This document shows, piece after piece, positions 37,857-46,718 of a stretch of 64,000 nucleotides of DNA (its first letter is position 1; each line of letters starts with the position of its first letter). This DNA comes from Streptomyces sp. TG1A-60 (lineage in GTDB: Bacteria; Actinomycetota; Actinomycetes; Streptomycetales; Streptomycetaceae). The position numbers and the translations under genes are program-made. The notes beneath the pieces were generated by a model. The model did no database searches. It saw nothing but the letters and a program-made list of their open reading frames with translations, and had not been told where the DNA came from. Location of the stretch: positions 2,604,001 to 2,668,000 of the forward strand of contig NZ_CP147520.1 of NCBI RefSeq assembly GCF_037201975.1, in the 5' to 3' direction.

Positions 37857-38660
37857 CTACACCGGGCTCCACGTACGCCGGTCCCGGGCCATCGCGTGCA
37901 ACGCCTCCACGTCCGCCGGCTTGAGCGTCCCGCCCGTGCGGGCCAGTTCGGCGAGGTCGGAGTCGCGCAGGACGCGGGCCTCCCCGAGGGGCGTGGTGAC
38001 GGCGAGGCCGGAGGGCTCGGCGAGGGCGAGGAGGGGGTGGACCTCGGCGGTGAGGGCGTAGGACGCCCGGTCGGCGTCGGCGCGGAGCCCGCGCAGCAGC
38101 GGGCGGGGGGCCTGGCGACCGACGGCGACCATGGGGTCGGTGACGACGACGCGCTGCCCGCGGGTGTGGAGGGACCGGACGCAGAACAGTCCCCCGGGGC
38201 CGATGACCAGGTGGTGGATGCGGTCCCCGCCGGGCAGCGGCACGGAGTGCAGTGTGTGCCAGCCGGCCCCCTCCAGCCGGTCCAGCGCGGCCCCGACCGT
38301 CTGCTCGGCGGCCAGGGCGCGGCGGCGTGGATCGGGGCGCAGCCGGCGCGGTGGTCCGGGGTCGCGGTCGAGGGCGATCAGCAGGGCCTCGCCGGGGCGG
38401 TTGGGGGCCAGGTCGTCGTCCGGGTGGAGGCTCAGCCTGGCCAGTTCGGCGGGGGTCGGCACCGGTGGCGGGCCCACCGTGACCGGGCCGGTGACGAAGG
38501 GGCCGAGGACGGCGAGCACGTCTTCTCTGCGCTCCTCGCTGAGGAGGTTCACCCGGCCCGCCTCACGGTCGTACCAGGCGATGTTCCTCCCGTCGGTCCG
38601 GCACACGTACAGGCGTTCGTGTCCGTGCCGCCAGGTCGGTATGACGCGCAGTCCGCTCAT
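37857..38660 (-). CDS. NERD-domain protein
   Basis: 267 residues. The central region (GAALDRLEGAGWHTLHSV then RIHHLVIGPGGLFCVRSLHT) is the nuclease-related NERD domain, whose fold resembles restriction endonucleases. The N terminus is a basic segment and no membrane helix is visible. Function unknown; a link to DNA processing is only inferred from the family. It converges with the polymerase gene. Confidence 0.8.
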   Translation of the reverse strand: MSGLRVIPTWRHGHERLYVCRTDGRNIAWYDREAGRVNLLSEERREDVLAVLGPFVTGPVTVGPPPVPTPAELARLSLHPDDDLAPNRPGEALLIALDRDPGPPRRLRPDPRRRALAAEQTVGAALDRLEGAGWHTLHSVPLPGGDRIHHLVIGPGGLFCVRSLHTRGQRVVVTDPMVAVGRQAPRPLLRGLRADADRASYALTAEVHPLLALAEPSGLAVTTPLGEARVLRDSDLAELARTGGTLKPADVEALHAMARDRRTWSPV

Positions 38661-38673
38661 GCACCATCACCCC

Positions 38674-38741
38674 ACACCATGGGAACAGGCAGGGTGCTCC
38701 ATCGGCAACACCATGGGAACAGACAGGGTGCTCCATCGGCG
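38674..38741. repeat. Two tandem 34-bp units
   Basis: Two head-to-tail copies of a 34-bp sequence starting ACACCATGGGAACA, differing at two positions. They lie between the NERD gene start and the phosphatase gene. Confidence 0.9.
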
Positions 38742-38804
38742 AGAACCCGGCTACCTTTGAGGGGACGACCCGTCGTCAGGGCCTGCGGCCTAGGGGAGGC
38801 GCCG

Positions 38805-39326
38805 TTGCGGACGCGCAGGAAGCAACCCGATGTTCCGGCTCCGGACGAACCGTGGAGCGAGATCGTGCCGGGCCTGTGGATGGGCGGGCACGAGTTCGCG
38901 GGGCGGTCCGGTACCGGAGGCGCCGCACTCGCGGTCGTAGGAGATGAGTTCGATCTGGTGCTGACGCTGCTGCGCCTGCCGGGGTACGGGCCGGACGACG
39001 GCGTCGAGCACCATGTGTGGCCGATCCCGGACGGACCACTGGACGGTACGCAGCTGGCGGGGGTGATGCGGCTGGCGCAGGCGGCGTGCGACGCGCTGGA
39101 GGACGGCAGGCGGGTCCTCGTCCGCTGCTACAGCGGGTACAACCGGTCCGGTCTGGTCGTGGCGCACGCGCTGATCCGCGACGGGCACTCCGCCGAGGAG
39201 GCGATCCGGTTGATCCGCGCGCGCCGTTCGCCGTGGGCGCTGCACAACGAGCTGTTCGTGGAGTACCTGCGCACGGGGCTGCCGACGGTCAGGTTCCTGG
39301 AGGAGCTGGAGGAGCTGACCGAGTAG
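38805..39326 (+). CDS. Dual-specificity phosphatase-like protein
   Basis: 173 residues with the Cys-phosphatase loop VRCYSGYNRSGL (CX5R) and the Asp-containing WPIPDGPLDG as general acid region. The TTG start at 38805 is supported by GGGGAGG five bases upstream, with no better ATG in frame. It would dephosphorylate Tyr, Ser or another small substrate. Confidence 0.82.
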   Translation: MRTRRKQPDVPAPDEPWSEIVPGLWMGGHEFAGRSGTGGAALAVVGDEFDLVLTLLRLPGYGPDDGVEHHVWPIPDGPLDGTQLAGVMRLAQAACDALEDGRRVLVRCYSGYNRSGLVVAHALIRDGHSAEEAIRLIRARRSPWALHNELFVEYLRTGLPTVRFLEELEELTE

Positions 39327-39531
39327 CCCGCCGGGCGGCGCGGGACGGGCGGCCGTGACAGGTGGGCGGCACCGCTCGGTGTCAGCGGCTGCACACCATC
39401 TCCCGGGTGGCCCTGCGGGGCCCGCGCCCCTTACGGGGCGCCTCCAATGGCCCATCGCAGAAGGCGGCCCGCCCTCCTTCCTCCTAGCGTGGCGAACAGT
39501 CAGCTTCGCCCCCATTCCTGGAGGAGCATCA

Positions 39532-39888
39532 ATGTCCCTGCGTATTCTGTTCATGCGGTTCGGCATAGCCGCTGCCGGCGGCGCTCTCATGGCGCTGGCC
39601 GCCACCACTCCCGCCGCCGCAGGCGACGACCGGGAGGACCACGGAAGGCACGAGCGCCTCGTCAAGGGTGAGGTCACCGCCCGTTCCGGGCTCATCCTGC
39701 GCAGCGCCCCGAACCGCGGCGGCGCGGTGATCCGGGTCGCCCCCTACGGCGAGACCGTCGAGATCTTCTGCCAGACCCAGGGCCAGAGCGTCGACGGCAA
39801 CCGGCTCTGGTACCTGCTCACCGACGGCACCTGGGCCTGGGGTTCGGCCCGGTACATCGACACCTGGAAGACGCCACGCTGGTGCTGA
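39532..39888 (+). CDS. Secreted SH3-domain protein
   Basis: 118 residues. A signal peptide (MSLRILFMRFGIAAAGGALM and the A-rich run to ~residue 31) is followed by a bacterial SH3 domain (VTARSGLILRSAPNRGG, TWAWGSARYI). GGAGGAG precedes the ATG. Likely cell-wall or extracellular. Function unknown. Confidence 0.85.
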   Translation: MSLRILFMRFGIAAAGGALMALAATTPAAAGDDREDHGRHERLVKGEVTARSGLILRSAPNRGGAVIRVAPYGETVEIFCQTQGQSVDGNRLWYLLTDGTWAWGSARYIDTWKTPRWC

Positions 39889-39936
39889 GCTGAACGACAA
39901 GAAGCGCGAAGCATCCTCTTTGGGTAGGTTCCGGAC

Positions 39937-41331
39937 ATGACCGCCAAGTCCGGAACGACCCTGGCGACGGGTCCCTCGGATCCGTCCCCGCCCGCCGTAC
40001 GCCTACTCCGGCGCCGAGGCGTCGAGTTCACCCTCACCGTCGTGGCCGTCCTGCTCTCCGTGTACGGCTACTGCGCTGTCGGTCTGGCGAAGAACGGCAA
40101 CGTCCCGCCCGGCGCCGCCGACTACGGCGCCGGGCTCGGCGTGCTCGCGCTGCTGGCGCATCTGGTGGTGCGGCTGCGGGCGCCGTACGCCGATCCGCTG
40201 CTGCTGCCGATCGCGGTGCTCCTCAACGGCCTGGGCCTGGTGCTGATCCACCGGCTCGACCTGGAGACCCCGGCCGACCGGGCGGCGCCCGCGCAGCTGA
40301 ACTGGTCGGCGCTCGGGGTGGTGCTGTTCATCACGGTCATGGCGCTGCTGCGCGACCACCGGGTGCTCCAGCGCTACGCGTACGTCTCGGTGGTGGCCGC
40401 GCTGGCGCTGCTGGCGCTGCCGGTCCTCTTCCCACCGGTCAACGGCGCCCGGATCTGGGTGCGGATCGCCGGATTCTCCCTCCAGCCGGGCGAGTTCGCG
40501 AAGGTGCTGCTCGCGCTGTTCTTCGCCAGCTATCTCGCGGCGAACCGCAACGCACTGGCGTACGCCGGGCGCCGGATCTGGCGGTTCAAGCGCCTCCAAC
40601 TGCCCACCGGGCGCGTCCTCGGCCCGGTCGTCACCATCTGGCTGCTGAGCGTCGGCGTCCTGGTCCTGGAACGGGACCTGGGGACCTCGCTGCTGTACTT
40701 CGGCCTGTTCGTGATCATGCTGTACGTCGCCACGGGCCGGACCGGCTGGATCGCGGTGGGCCTGCTGCTGGCGTGCGTGGGCGCGGTGGCCGTCGGCTCG
40801 CTGGAACCACATGTGCACAGCCGGGTCGAGGACTGGCTGCACCCGTTCGCGTCGATCGAGGCGGGCCGGGGACCCAACCAACTCGCCCAGTCCCTCTTCG
40901 CGTTCGCCGCCGGCGGCCTGCTCGGCACCGGCCTCGGTCTCGGCCACTCCGTCCTGATCGGGTTCGCCGTCAAGTCGGACTTCATCCTGGCCACGGCGGG
41001 CGAGGAGCTGGGCCTCGCCGGCCTCTCCGCTATCTTCCTGCTCTACGCCCTGCTGGTGGAGCGCGGCTACCGCGCCGGCCTCGCCCTGCGCGACCCCTTC
41101 GGCCGCCTCCTGGCCACCGGCCTCGCCTCGATCGTCGCCCTCCAGGTCTTCGTCATCGCGGGCGGCGTCACCGGTCTCATCCCCCTCACCGGCATGGCCA
41201 TGCCGTTCCTCGCCCAGGGCGGCTCCTCCGTCGTCACCAACTGGATCATCGTGGCGCTGCTGATGCGGCTGAGCGACTCCGCCAGGAGACAGGACGACCG
41301 GCGTGAGGGCCCGGAGGGCAGCGGCGCATGA
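39937..41331 (+). CDS. SEDS glycosyltransferase (FtsW/RodA/SpoVE family)
   Basis: 464 residues with about ten transmembrane helices. SEDS signature stretches SLQPGEFAKVL, NQLAQSLFAFAAGGLLG and the conserved AATAGEEL-like FILATAGEELGLAG and PFLAQGGSSVV are present. It polymerises lipid II in the membrane. Its stop overlaps the start of the class B PBP gene (ATGA), the usual SEDS-bPBP pairing. I recall the S. coelicolor orthologue as sfr (SCO5302). Confidence 0.93.
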   Translation: MTAKSGTTLATGPSDPSPPAVRLLRRRGVEFTLTVVAVLLSVYGYCAVGLAKNGNVPPGAADYGAGLGVLALLAHLVVRLRAPYADPLLLPIAVLLNGLGLVLIHRLDLETPADRAAPAQLNWSALGVVLFITVMALLRDHRVLQRYAYVSVVAALALLALPVLFPPVNGARIWVRIAGFSLQPGEFAKVLLALFFASYLAANRNALAYAGRRIWRFKRLQLPTGRVLGPVVTIWLLSVGVLVLERDLGTSLLYFGLFVIMLYVATGRTGWIAVGLLLACVGAVAVGSLEPHVHSRVEDWLHPFASIEAGRGPNQLAQSLFAFAAGGLLGTGLGLGHSVLIGFAVKSDFILATAGEELGLAGLSAIFLLYALLVERGYRAGLALRDPFGRLLATGLASIVALQVFVIAGGVTGLIPLTGMAMPFLAQGGSSVVTNWIIVALLMRLSDSARRQDDRREGPEGSGA

Positions 41332-42791
41332 CGAAGTACATCCGCCGCGCCGCCGCCCTCTGCGCCCTGCTCCTGCTCGCCCTCCTCGTCAACGCCACCC
41401 GCGTCCAGGTCTTCCAGTCCCGCGCGTACGACGACAATCCCGCCAACCGCCGCCCCTCGATCGCCCGTTGGGGCCAGCCGCGCGGCGACATCGTGGTCGA
41501 GGGACGCCCGGTCACCGGCTCCAAGGACACCGGGGAGCAGCTCCGCTACGAACGGACGTACCGGGAGGGCCCGTTGTACGCGCCGGTCACGGGGTTCGCC
41601 TCGCAGGTGTACGGGACGACGTTCCTGGAGCACGCGGAGGACTCCGTGCTCGACGGCAGCGATCCGCTGCTGTCCTTCCTCCCCCTGTGGAACGACATCA
41701 CCCGCGACCAGAACGCCGGCGGCGAGGTCGTCACCACACTCCGGGCGGCGGCGCAGCGCGCGGCCTACCGGGGACTCGGCGCCCGCCGGGGCGCGGTCGC
41801 CGCGCTCGAACCGGCCACCGGACGCGTCCTGGCGCTGGTGTCCCGGCCGTCGTACGACCCCGGAGCGCTCTCCGGCAACGGCCCCAAGGCGGCCGAGGCG
41901 TGGGCGCGGCTGAACGGGGACGCGGGCAAGCCGCTGCTCAACCGGGCGGTGCGGCAGACGTATCCGCCGGGTTCGACGTTCAAGGTGGTGACGGCCGCGG
42001 CGGCCCTGGACGCCGGGGTGGTCACGGACCTCGACGCCCCGACCCGCTCCCCCGACCCGTACACCCTGCCGGGCACCTCCACCTCGCTCGCCAACGAGGC
42101 CGAGGGCTGCGAGAACGCCTCCCTGCGCTATGCCTTCGAGTGGTCCTGCAACACGGTCTTCGCCAAGCTGGGCGTGGACGTCGGCCTCGACGCCATGACG
42201 GACACGGCCCGCGCCTTCGGCTTCGACAACTCGGGGCTGCGGATCCCGTTCTCCGTGGCCCCGAGCAGTTTCGACACCGAGATGGACCGGGCGCAGCTCG
42301 CCCTCTCCTCCATCGGCCAGTTCGACACCCGGGCCACGCCCCTGCAGATGGCGCTCGTCACGGCGGCCGTCGCCAACGGGGGCTCGGTCCGGTCGCCGTA
42401 CCTCGTCGAGCGCACCACCACGGCGAGCGGGCGCACGGTCTCCGCCTCCGGCACGCGCACCCTCCGCCAGGCCATGCACCCGGCCACGGCGATGCGCCTG
42501 CGCGCACTCATGCGCGGCGTCGTCGAGGAGGGCACCGGCGCCAACGCCGCCATCCGCCACGCCACCGTCGGCGGCAAGACCGGCACCGCCCAGCACGGCA
42601 TCGGCAACTCCGGCACCCCCTACGCCTGGTTCATCGGCTGGGCCCAGTCCGACGACGCGGTCGAACCCCAGGTGGCCGTCGCCGTGGTCGTCGAGGACGC
42701 GGAGGCGGTACGGGGGGAGATCAGCGGGGGTGGCGACGCGGCACCGATCGCGAGGGAGGTGATGGAGGCGGTACTGAGAACCGCCGACTAG
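41328..42791 (+). CDS. Class B penicillin-binding protein (transpeptidase)
   Basis: 487 residues: one N-terminal membrane helix, a dimerisation segment, then the transpeptidase domain with SxxK in PPGSTFKVV, SxN in WSCNTVF and KTG in GGKTGTAQ. It cross-links the glycan made by the SEDS partner upstream, with which it is translationally coupled. Length is typical of the shorter Streptomyces PBP2 forms. Confidence 0.94.
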   Translation: MTKYIRRAAALCALLLLALLVNATRVQVFQSRAYDDNPANRRPSIARWGQPRGDIVVEGRPVTGSKDTGEQLRYERTYREGPLYAPVTGFASQVYGTTFLEHAEDSVLDGSDPLLSFLPLWNDITRDQNAGGEVVTTLRAAAQRAAYRGLGARRGAVAALEPATGRVLALVSRPSYDPGALSGNGPKAAEAWARLNGDAGKPLLNRAVRQTYPPGSTFKVVTAAAALDAGVVTDLDAPTRSPDPYTLPGTSTSLANEAEGCENASLRYAFEWSCNTVFAKLGVDVGLDAMTDTARAFGFDNSGLRIPFSVAPSSFDTEMDRAQLALSSIGQFDTRATPLQMALVTAAVANGGSVRSPYLVERTTTASGRTVSASGTRTLRQAMHPATAMRLRALMRGVVEEGTGANAAIRHATVGGKTGTAQHGIGNSGTPYAWFIGWAQSDDAVEPQVAVAVVVEDAEAVRGEISGGGDAAPIAREVMEAVLRTAD

Positions 42792-42889
42792 TGGCGCGAG
42801 GAGGCCGAACCGGCACGTGCCCGGTACACCGTGACCACCGGCGGGGAGAACCGGTGGGCCCCCGAGCCCGCCCGCTCTATCGTCCGGTC

Positions 42890-43435
42890 ATGACTTCCGC
42901 CGCGTACGAACTCGCCCAGGTCAACATCGCCCGCCTCAAGGCTCCGCTGGACTCCCCGCGGTTGAAGGACTTCGTCGACGCCCTGGACCCCGTGAACGCG
43001 GTGGCCGACGTCTCGGACGGCTTCGTCTGGCGCCTCCAGAGCGACTCCGGCAACGCCACGGACGTTCCCGTCCTCGGTGACGCGTGGCTGATCGTCAACA
43101 TGTCGGTGTGGCGCGACACCGGCGCGCTGACGGCCTTCATGTACCAGGGGCGGCACCGGGAGCTGATGTCCCGCAGGCGGGAGTGGTTCGAGCGTCTGTC
43201 CGAGGCGGTCACGGCCCTGTGGTGGGTACCCGCCGGCCACCGTCCCACCGTGGCGGAGGCGGAGGAACGCCTGCTCCACCTCCGGGCGCACGGCCCCACG
43301 GAGTACGCGTTCACCCTGCGGCGGCTGTTCCCCCCGGCGGGCGCGGCCGGGCTCGTGGCGACGGAAGGCGCCCACGACGTGGACGGGTCGTCAACAAGTG
43401 GCGCGGAAGGGATTGACGCGCTTACTGACAGGTAG
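42890..43435 (+). CDS. DUF3291-family protein
   Basis: 181 residues beginning MTSAAYELAQVNIARLKAPL, the start typical of DUF3291. Trp-rich middle (FVWRLQS, WRDTGALTAFMYQGRH) as in monooxygenase-like barrel proteins. Function unknown. It lies 98 bp after the PBP gene and 59 bp before the AurF-like gene. Confidence 0.78.
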   Translation: MTSAAYELAQVNIARLKAPLDSPRLKDFVDALDPVNAVADVSDGFVWRLQSDSGNATDVPVLGDAWLIVNMSVWRDTGALTAFMYQGRHRELMSRRREWFERLSEAVTALWWVPAGHRPTVAEAEERLLHLRAHGPTEYAFTLRRLFPPAGAAGLVATEGAHDVDGSSTSGAEGIDALTDR

Positions 43436-43494
43436 TCTCATAAGCGGTGACCGCTGGTAACCCGCTGAGTCCCCGTACGAGGAGTGCGACAGCC

Positions 43495-44460
43495 ATGACG
43501 ACGGTGCCCTCGGTGAACCCCGTGACCTCGCTGAACCCGGTGTCCGAGGCGGAGGTGCTGCGCGACGCGCTCGGGGTCCTCAAGGACCGCGAACAGGTGG
43601 CCGAGCGACTGCTCGTGTCCTCCGCGAAGCACTCCTACGACCCGGACAAGGAGCTGGACTGGGACGCGCCGTTCGAGGACGGGAAGTGGTTCTGGCCGCC
43701 GGAGCTGGTGTCGCTGTACGGGACGCCGATGTGGCGGCGGATGTCCGAGGCGCAGCGGATCACCCTGTCCCGGCACGAGGCGGCGGCACTGGCCTCCCTC
43801 GGCATCTGGTTCGAGATCATCCTCATGCAACTGCTCGTACGCCACATCTACGACAGGGCCGCGACCAGCGCGCACGTCCGCTACGCGCTGACCGAGATCG
43901 AGGACGAGTGCCGGCACTCGAAGATGTTCGCCCGGCTGATCGGCAAGGGCGGCACTCCGTACTACCCGGTGAGCCGGCTGCACCAGAACCTGGGCCGCCT
44001 GTTCAAGACGATCTCGACGACCCCCGGCTCCTTCACGGCGACCCTCCTCGGCGAGGAGATCCTCGACTGGATGCAGCGCCTGACCTTCCCCGACGAGCGC
44101 GTGCAGCCGCTCCTGAGGGGCGTGACCCGCATCCATGTCGTGGAGGAGGCCCGGCACGTCCGCTACGCCCGTGAGGAGCTGCGCCGCCAGATGGTGACCG
44201 CCCCGCGCTGGTCCCGGAGCTTCACCCGCGTCACCTCGGGGGAGTTCGCCCGCGTCTTCTCGGTCGCCTTCATCAACCCGGACGTCTACGCGAACACCGG
44301 CCTCGACCGGCGCGAGGCACTCGCGCAGGTGCGGGCCAGCGCCCACCGCCGCGACATCATGCAGACCGGCGCGAGGCGGCTGACGGACTTCCTGGACGAC
44401 ATCGGCGTGCTCCAGGGCGTCGGACGCCGTATGTGGCGCTCGTCGGGCCTGCTGGCCTGA
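43495..44460 (+). CDS. AurF-like diiron oxygenase
   Basis: 321 residues. Two carboxylate-histidine motifs, EIEDECRHSKMF and HVVEEARHVRYA, provide the diiron ligands of the AurF N-oxygenase family. The family oxidises aryl amines to nitro groups, but many members have unknown substrates. The ATG at 43495 has AGGAG upstream (about ten bases); a GTG at 43447 is in frame but poorly supported. A TetR gene follows after 40 bp. Confidence 0.85.
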   Translation: MTTVPSVNPVTSLNPVSEAEVLRDALGVLKDREQVAERLLVSSAKHSYDPDKELDWDAPFEDGKWFWPPELVSLYGTPMWRRMSEAQRITLSRHEAAALASLGIWFEIILMQLLVRHIYDRAATSAHVRYALTEIEDECRHSKMFARLIGKGGTPYYPVSRLHQNLGRLFKTISTTPGSFTATLLGEEILDWMQRLTFPDERVQPLLRGVTRIHVVEEARHVRYAREELRRQMVTAPRWSRSFTRVTSGEFARVFSVAFINPDVYANTGLDRREALAQVRASAHRRDIMQTGARRLTDFLDDIGVLQGVGRRMWRSSGLLA

Positions 44461-44500
44461 CCTTCGTCCCGCCCCCACCGGCCCCGACTACGCTGCGGGT

Positions 44501-45226
44501 ATGACGTCCGAGGTCCCCACCCGCGCGTACCGTCGGCTCAGTGTGGAAGAGCGGCGCAGCCAGCTGCTGGACGCCGCGCTGGAGCTGTTCGCGCACCACG
44601 CGCCGGAGGATGTCTCCCTCGACGACGTCGCGGAGGCGGCCGGGGTCTCCCGCCCCCTCGTCTACCGCTACTTCCCCGGCGGCAAGCAGCAGCTCTACGA
44701 GGCGGCCCTGCGCTCGGCCGCCGAGGAGCTTCAGCAGTGCTTCGACGAACCGGCCGAGGGCCCCCTCACCAGCCGTCTGGCCCGCGCCCTCGACCGTTAC
44801 CTGGCCTTCGTCGACCAGCACGACACCGGCTTCAGCGCCCTCCTCCAGGGCGGCAGCGTCGTGGAGACCTCCCGGGCGACGGCCATCGTGGACGGGGTCC
44901 GGCGGGCGGCAGCCGAGCACATCCTCCGGCACCTGGACATGGCCGATCCCGGCCTGCGGCTGCGTATGACCGTCCGCGTGTGGATCACCTCGGTGGAGGC
45001 CGCCTCCCTCATCTGGCTCGACGAGGGCAAGCGGCCGGACGTCGACGAACTCCGCGACTGGCTCGTCGAACAGTTCGTCGCCTGCCTCACCGCCACCGCC
45101 GCCCGCGACCCCCAGACCGCCGCCGTCGTCCGACACGCCCTCACCGTCGAGACCGCCGACGGCACCGTCGGCGCCCTGGCCCGCCGCGTCCTGCCCGTGG
45201 TCGGCGACGCCGCCCACCTGCTGTGA
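44501..45226 (+). CDS. TetR-family regulator
   Basis: 241 residues. The helix-turn-helix reads VSLDDVAEAAGVSRPLVYRYFPG near residue 40. The C terminus is helical. It follows the AurF-like gene on the same strand and could control it. Confidence 0.88.
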   Translation: MTSEVPTRAYRRLSVEERRSQLLDAALELFAHHAPEDVSLDDVAEAAGVSRPLVYRYFPGGKQQLYEAALRSAAEELQQCFDEPAEGPLTSRLARALDRYLAFVDQHDTGFSALLQGGSVVETSRATAIVDGVRRAAAEHILRHLDMADPGLRLRMTVRVWITSVEAASLIWLDEGKRPDVDELRDWLVEQFVACLTATAARDPQTAAVVRHALTVETADGTVGALARRVLPVVGDAAHLL

Positions 45227-45236
45227 CACTGGTCCG

Positions 45237-45578
45237 GTGAAGAGCCAAGACACCCCCTTCGTGGGCGGCCCCCTCGACGGGCGCGTCCTGCCCGTGCCGC
45301 TCGGCATCACCGGGCACCCCCCGAAGACGTACCGCGTTCCCGTGCCCGACGCGGCCGGCGGCCCCGCGACCGTCCTCGTCTACCGCCGGGTCGACGCCGG
45401 CCGGGGCGGCTTCCTGCACCAGCTGTGGAAGTACGAGTACGCCCCCGAGGCGGACCCCGGCCGCCGCCCGAAGTGGCCCTGGTCCAAGCCGAACCCCCCG
45501 GCCGGCCCGCGGACCCCGGACACCCCGGCCTGGCGAACCGCCACGCCACCCGCGCAGCCGCATCCCACCGACGAGTGA
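45237..45578 (+). CDS. Small Pro-rich hypothetical protein
   Basis: 113 residues starting from GTG ten bases after the TetR stop. It has an ordered first half (FVGGPLDGRVLPVP, FLHQLWKYEYAPE) and a Pro/Thr-rich tail. No recognised family, probably co-transcribed with the TetR gene. Confidence 0.65.
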   Translation: MKSQDTPFVGGPLDGRVLPVPLGITGHPPKTYRVPVPDAAGGPATVLVYRRVDAGRGGFLHQLWKYEYAPEADPGRRPKWPWSKPNPPAGPRTPDTPAWRTATPPAQPHPTDE

Positions 45579-45679
45579 CCCCCGGACGACGAACGGTCCA
45601 CCCGGCGCGCGCCCGCCCCCCGCTCCCCCATCCTGCCGGTGCGAGGTGGACGGCCCATCCCCGCACCGGAGGTGATGAC

Positions 45680-46429
45680 GTGTCAGGACGGCTTCTGCGC
45701 CTGGTCGGTACGGCGACGGTCACGGCGTTCACCGCCGGCGCCCTCCTCGCCACGGCCCCGGCTTGCGCGACGGCCGCGCCGGAGCCCCCCGCGGCGAACG
45801 ACCGCACGGCCGCGGACGCCGACGCGACGACGGACACCGAGACCGGGACGGCCCCGGCGAAGGCCCCCGGCGACCGCTCGGTCGCCGGTCTCCTCACCGA
45901 CCTCCAGCGGCTCCACCGCGCGGCCGAGAAGGCCGCCGAGGCCCTTGACGCCACCGAGGAGGAGCTGGCGAAACAGCGGGCGGAGGTGACGAGGCTCGAC
46001 CGGCGGCTGGCGGCGGCCCGCCTCTCCCTGCACGACAGCCGGGGCGCGGCCGGCCGGCTGGCCCGGCAGCAGTACCAGAACAGCAGCACGGCGCTCTCCC
46101 CGTACGTACGCCTCCTCCTCGCCCGCGATCCGCACCGGGCACTGGAGCAGAGCCATGTGATCGAGCAGGTCGCGCGGGAACGGGCGGGCACGGTCGAGCG
46201 GATGGTCGGCAGCGAGCAGGACTCCGACGCGCTCGCCCGCAAGGCTCGCGCGGCTCTCGACCGGCAGCTCACCCTCACCGAGCGGCGCGAGAGAGAACAC
46301 GACGCCGTACGCGACCGCCTCGACGCGATCGAGAAGCTCCTCGCCTCCCTCACCGCCGAACAGCTCGCGGACATCAGGAAATGGGAGAAGAACGCCAAGT
46401 CCCACCCCTCGGAGCTCCCGAGCCGCTAG
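45680..46429 (+). CDS. Secreted coiled-coil protein
   Basis: 249 residues. Signal peptide (GTATVTAFTAGALLATAPAC, up to about residue 33), an acidic linker, then two long helical segments with heptad-like spacing (~70 to 115 and ~150 to 235). It resembles the N-terminal half of NlpC/P60 hydrolases without the catalytic domain. GGAGGTGAT lies directly before the GTG. Likely acts in or on the cell wall. No catalytic residues seen. Confidence 0.7.
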   Translation: MSGRLLRLVGTATVTAFTAGALLATAPACATAAPEPPAANDRTAADADATTDTETGTAPAKAPGDRSVAGLLTDLQRLHRAAEKAAEALDATEEELAKQRAEVTRLDRRLAAARLSLHDSRGAAGRLARQQYQNSSTALSPYVRLLLARDPHRALEQSHVIEQVARERAGTVERMVGSEQDSDALARKARAALDRQLTLTERREREHDAVRDRLDAIEKLLASLTAEQLADIRKWEKNAKSHPSELPSR

Positions 46430-46435
46430 GGCGTG

Positions 46436-46674
46436 TGGAACCGCGCGAGCAGCCCTCGATCCTCGGGGCCCGGGACTCCCAGAAGTTCAGTTCGAGGTCG
46501 CGCTCGTGGCGCAGCGCCGAGTCGGACATGCGCTGCGTGGACATGATGCGGTCGGCGCGTATCCCGTCCGGGGCCCTGTGGGACATCAGGGTGGCCTCGT
46601 ACCCGTGCGACTGAATGTCCGAGGGCCGGCTGCAGCCCGGACTGGCCGGCTCCGACGACGAGTATCTTCCACAT
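46436..46674 (-). pseudogene. N-terminal fragment of a StyA-like FAD monooxygenase
   Basis: Begins MWKILVVGAGQSGLQPALG, the Rossmann FAD loop of the styrene-monooxygenase-like family, then shifts frame (around 46613) into MSHRAPDGIRADRIMSTQRM and RHERDLELNFWESRAPRIEG. The remainder of the ~400-residue protein is lost. Clearly broken. Confidence 0.75.
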
Positions 46675-46718
46675 CCGGACAGGTCTCGGGCCCGTCCGTG
46701 TCGTCCCGCTGGGAGGGA

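Noticed and set aside
43413..43450. Possible TetR operator before the AurF-like gene (ACTGACAGGTAGT)
   Set aside because: Dyad symmetry is too weak to support.
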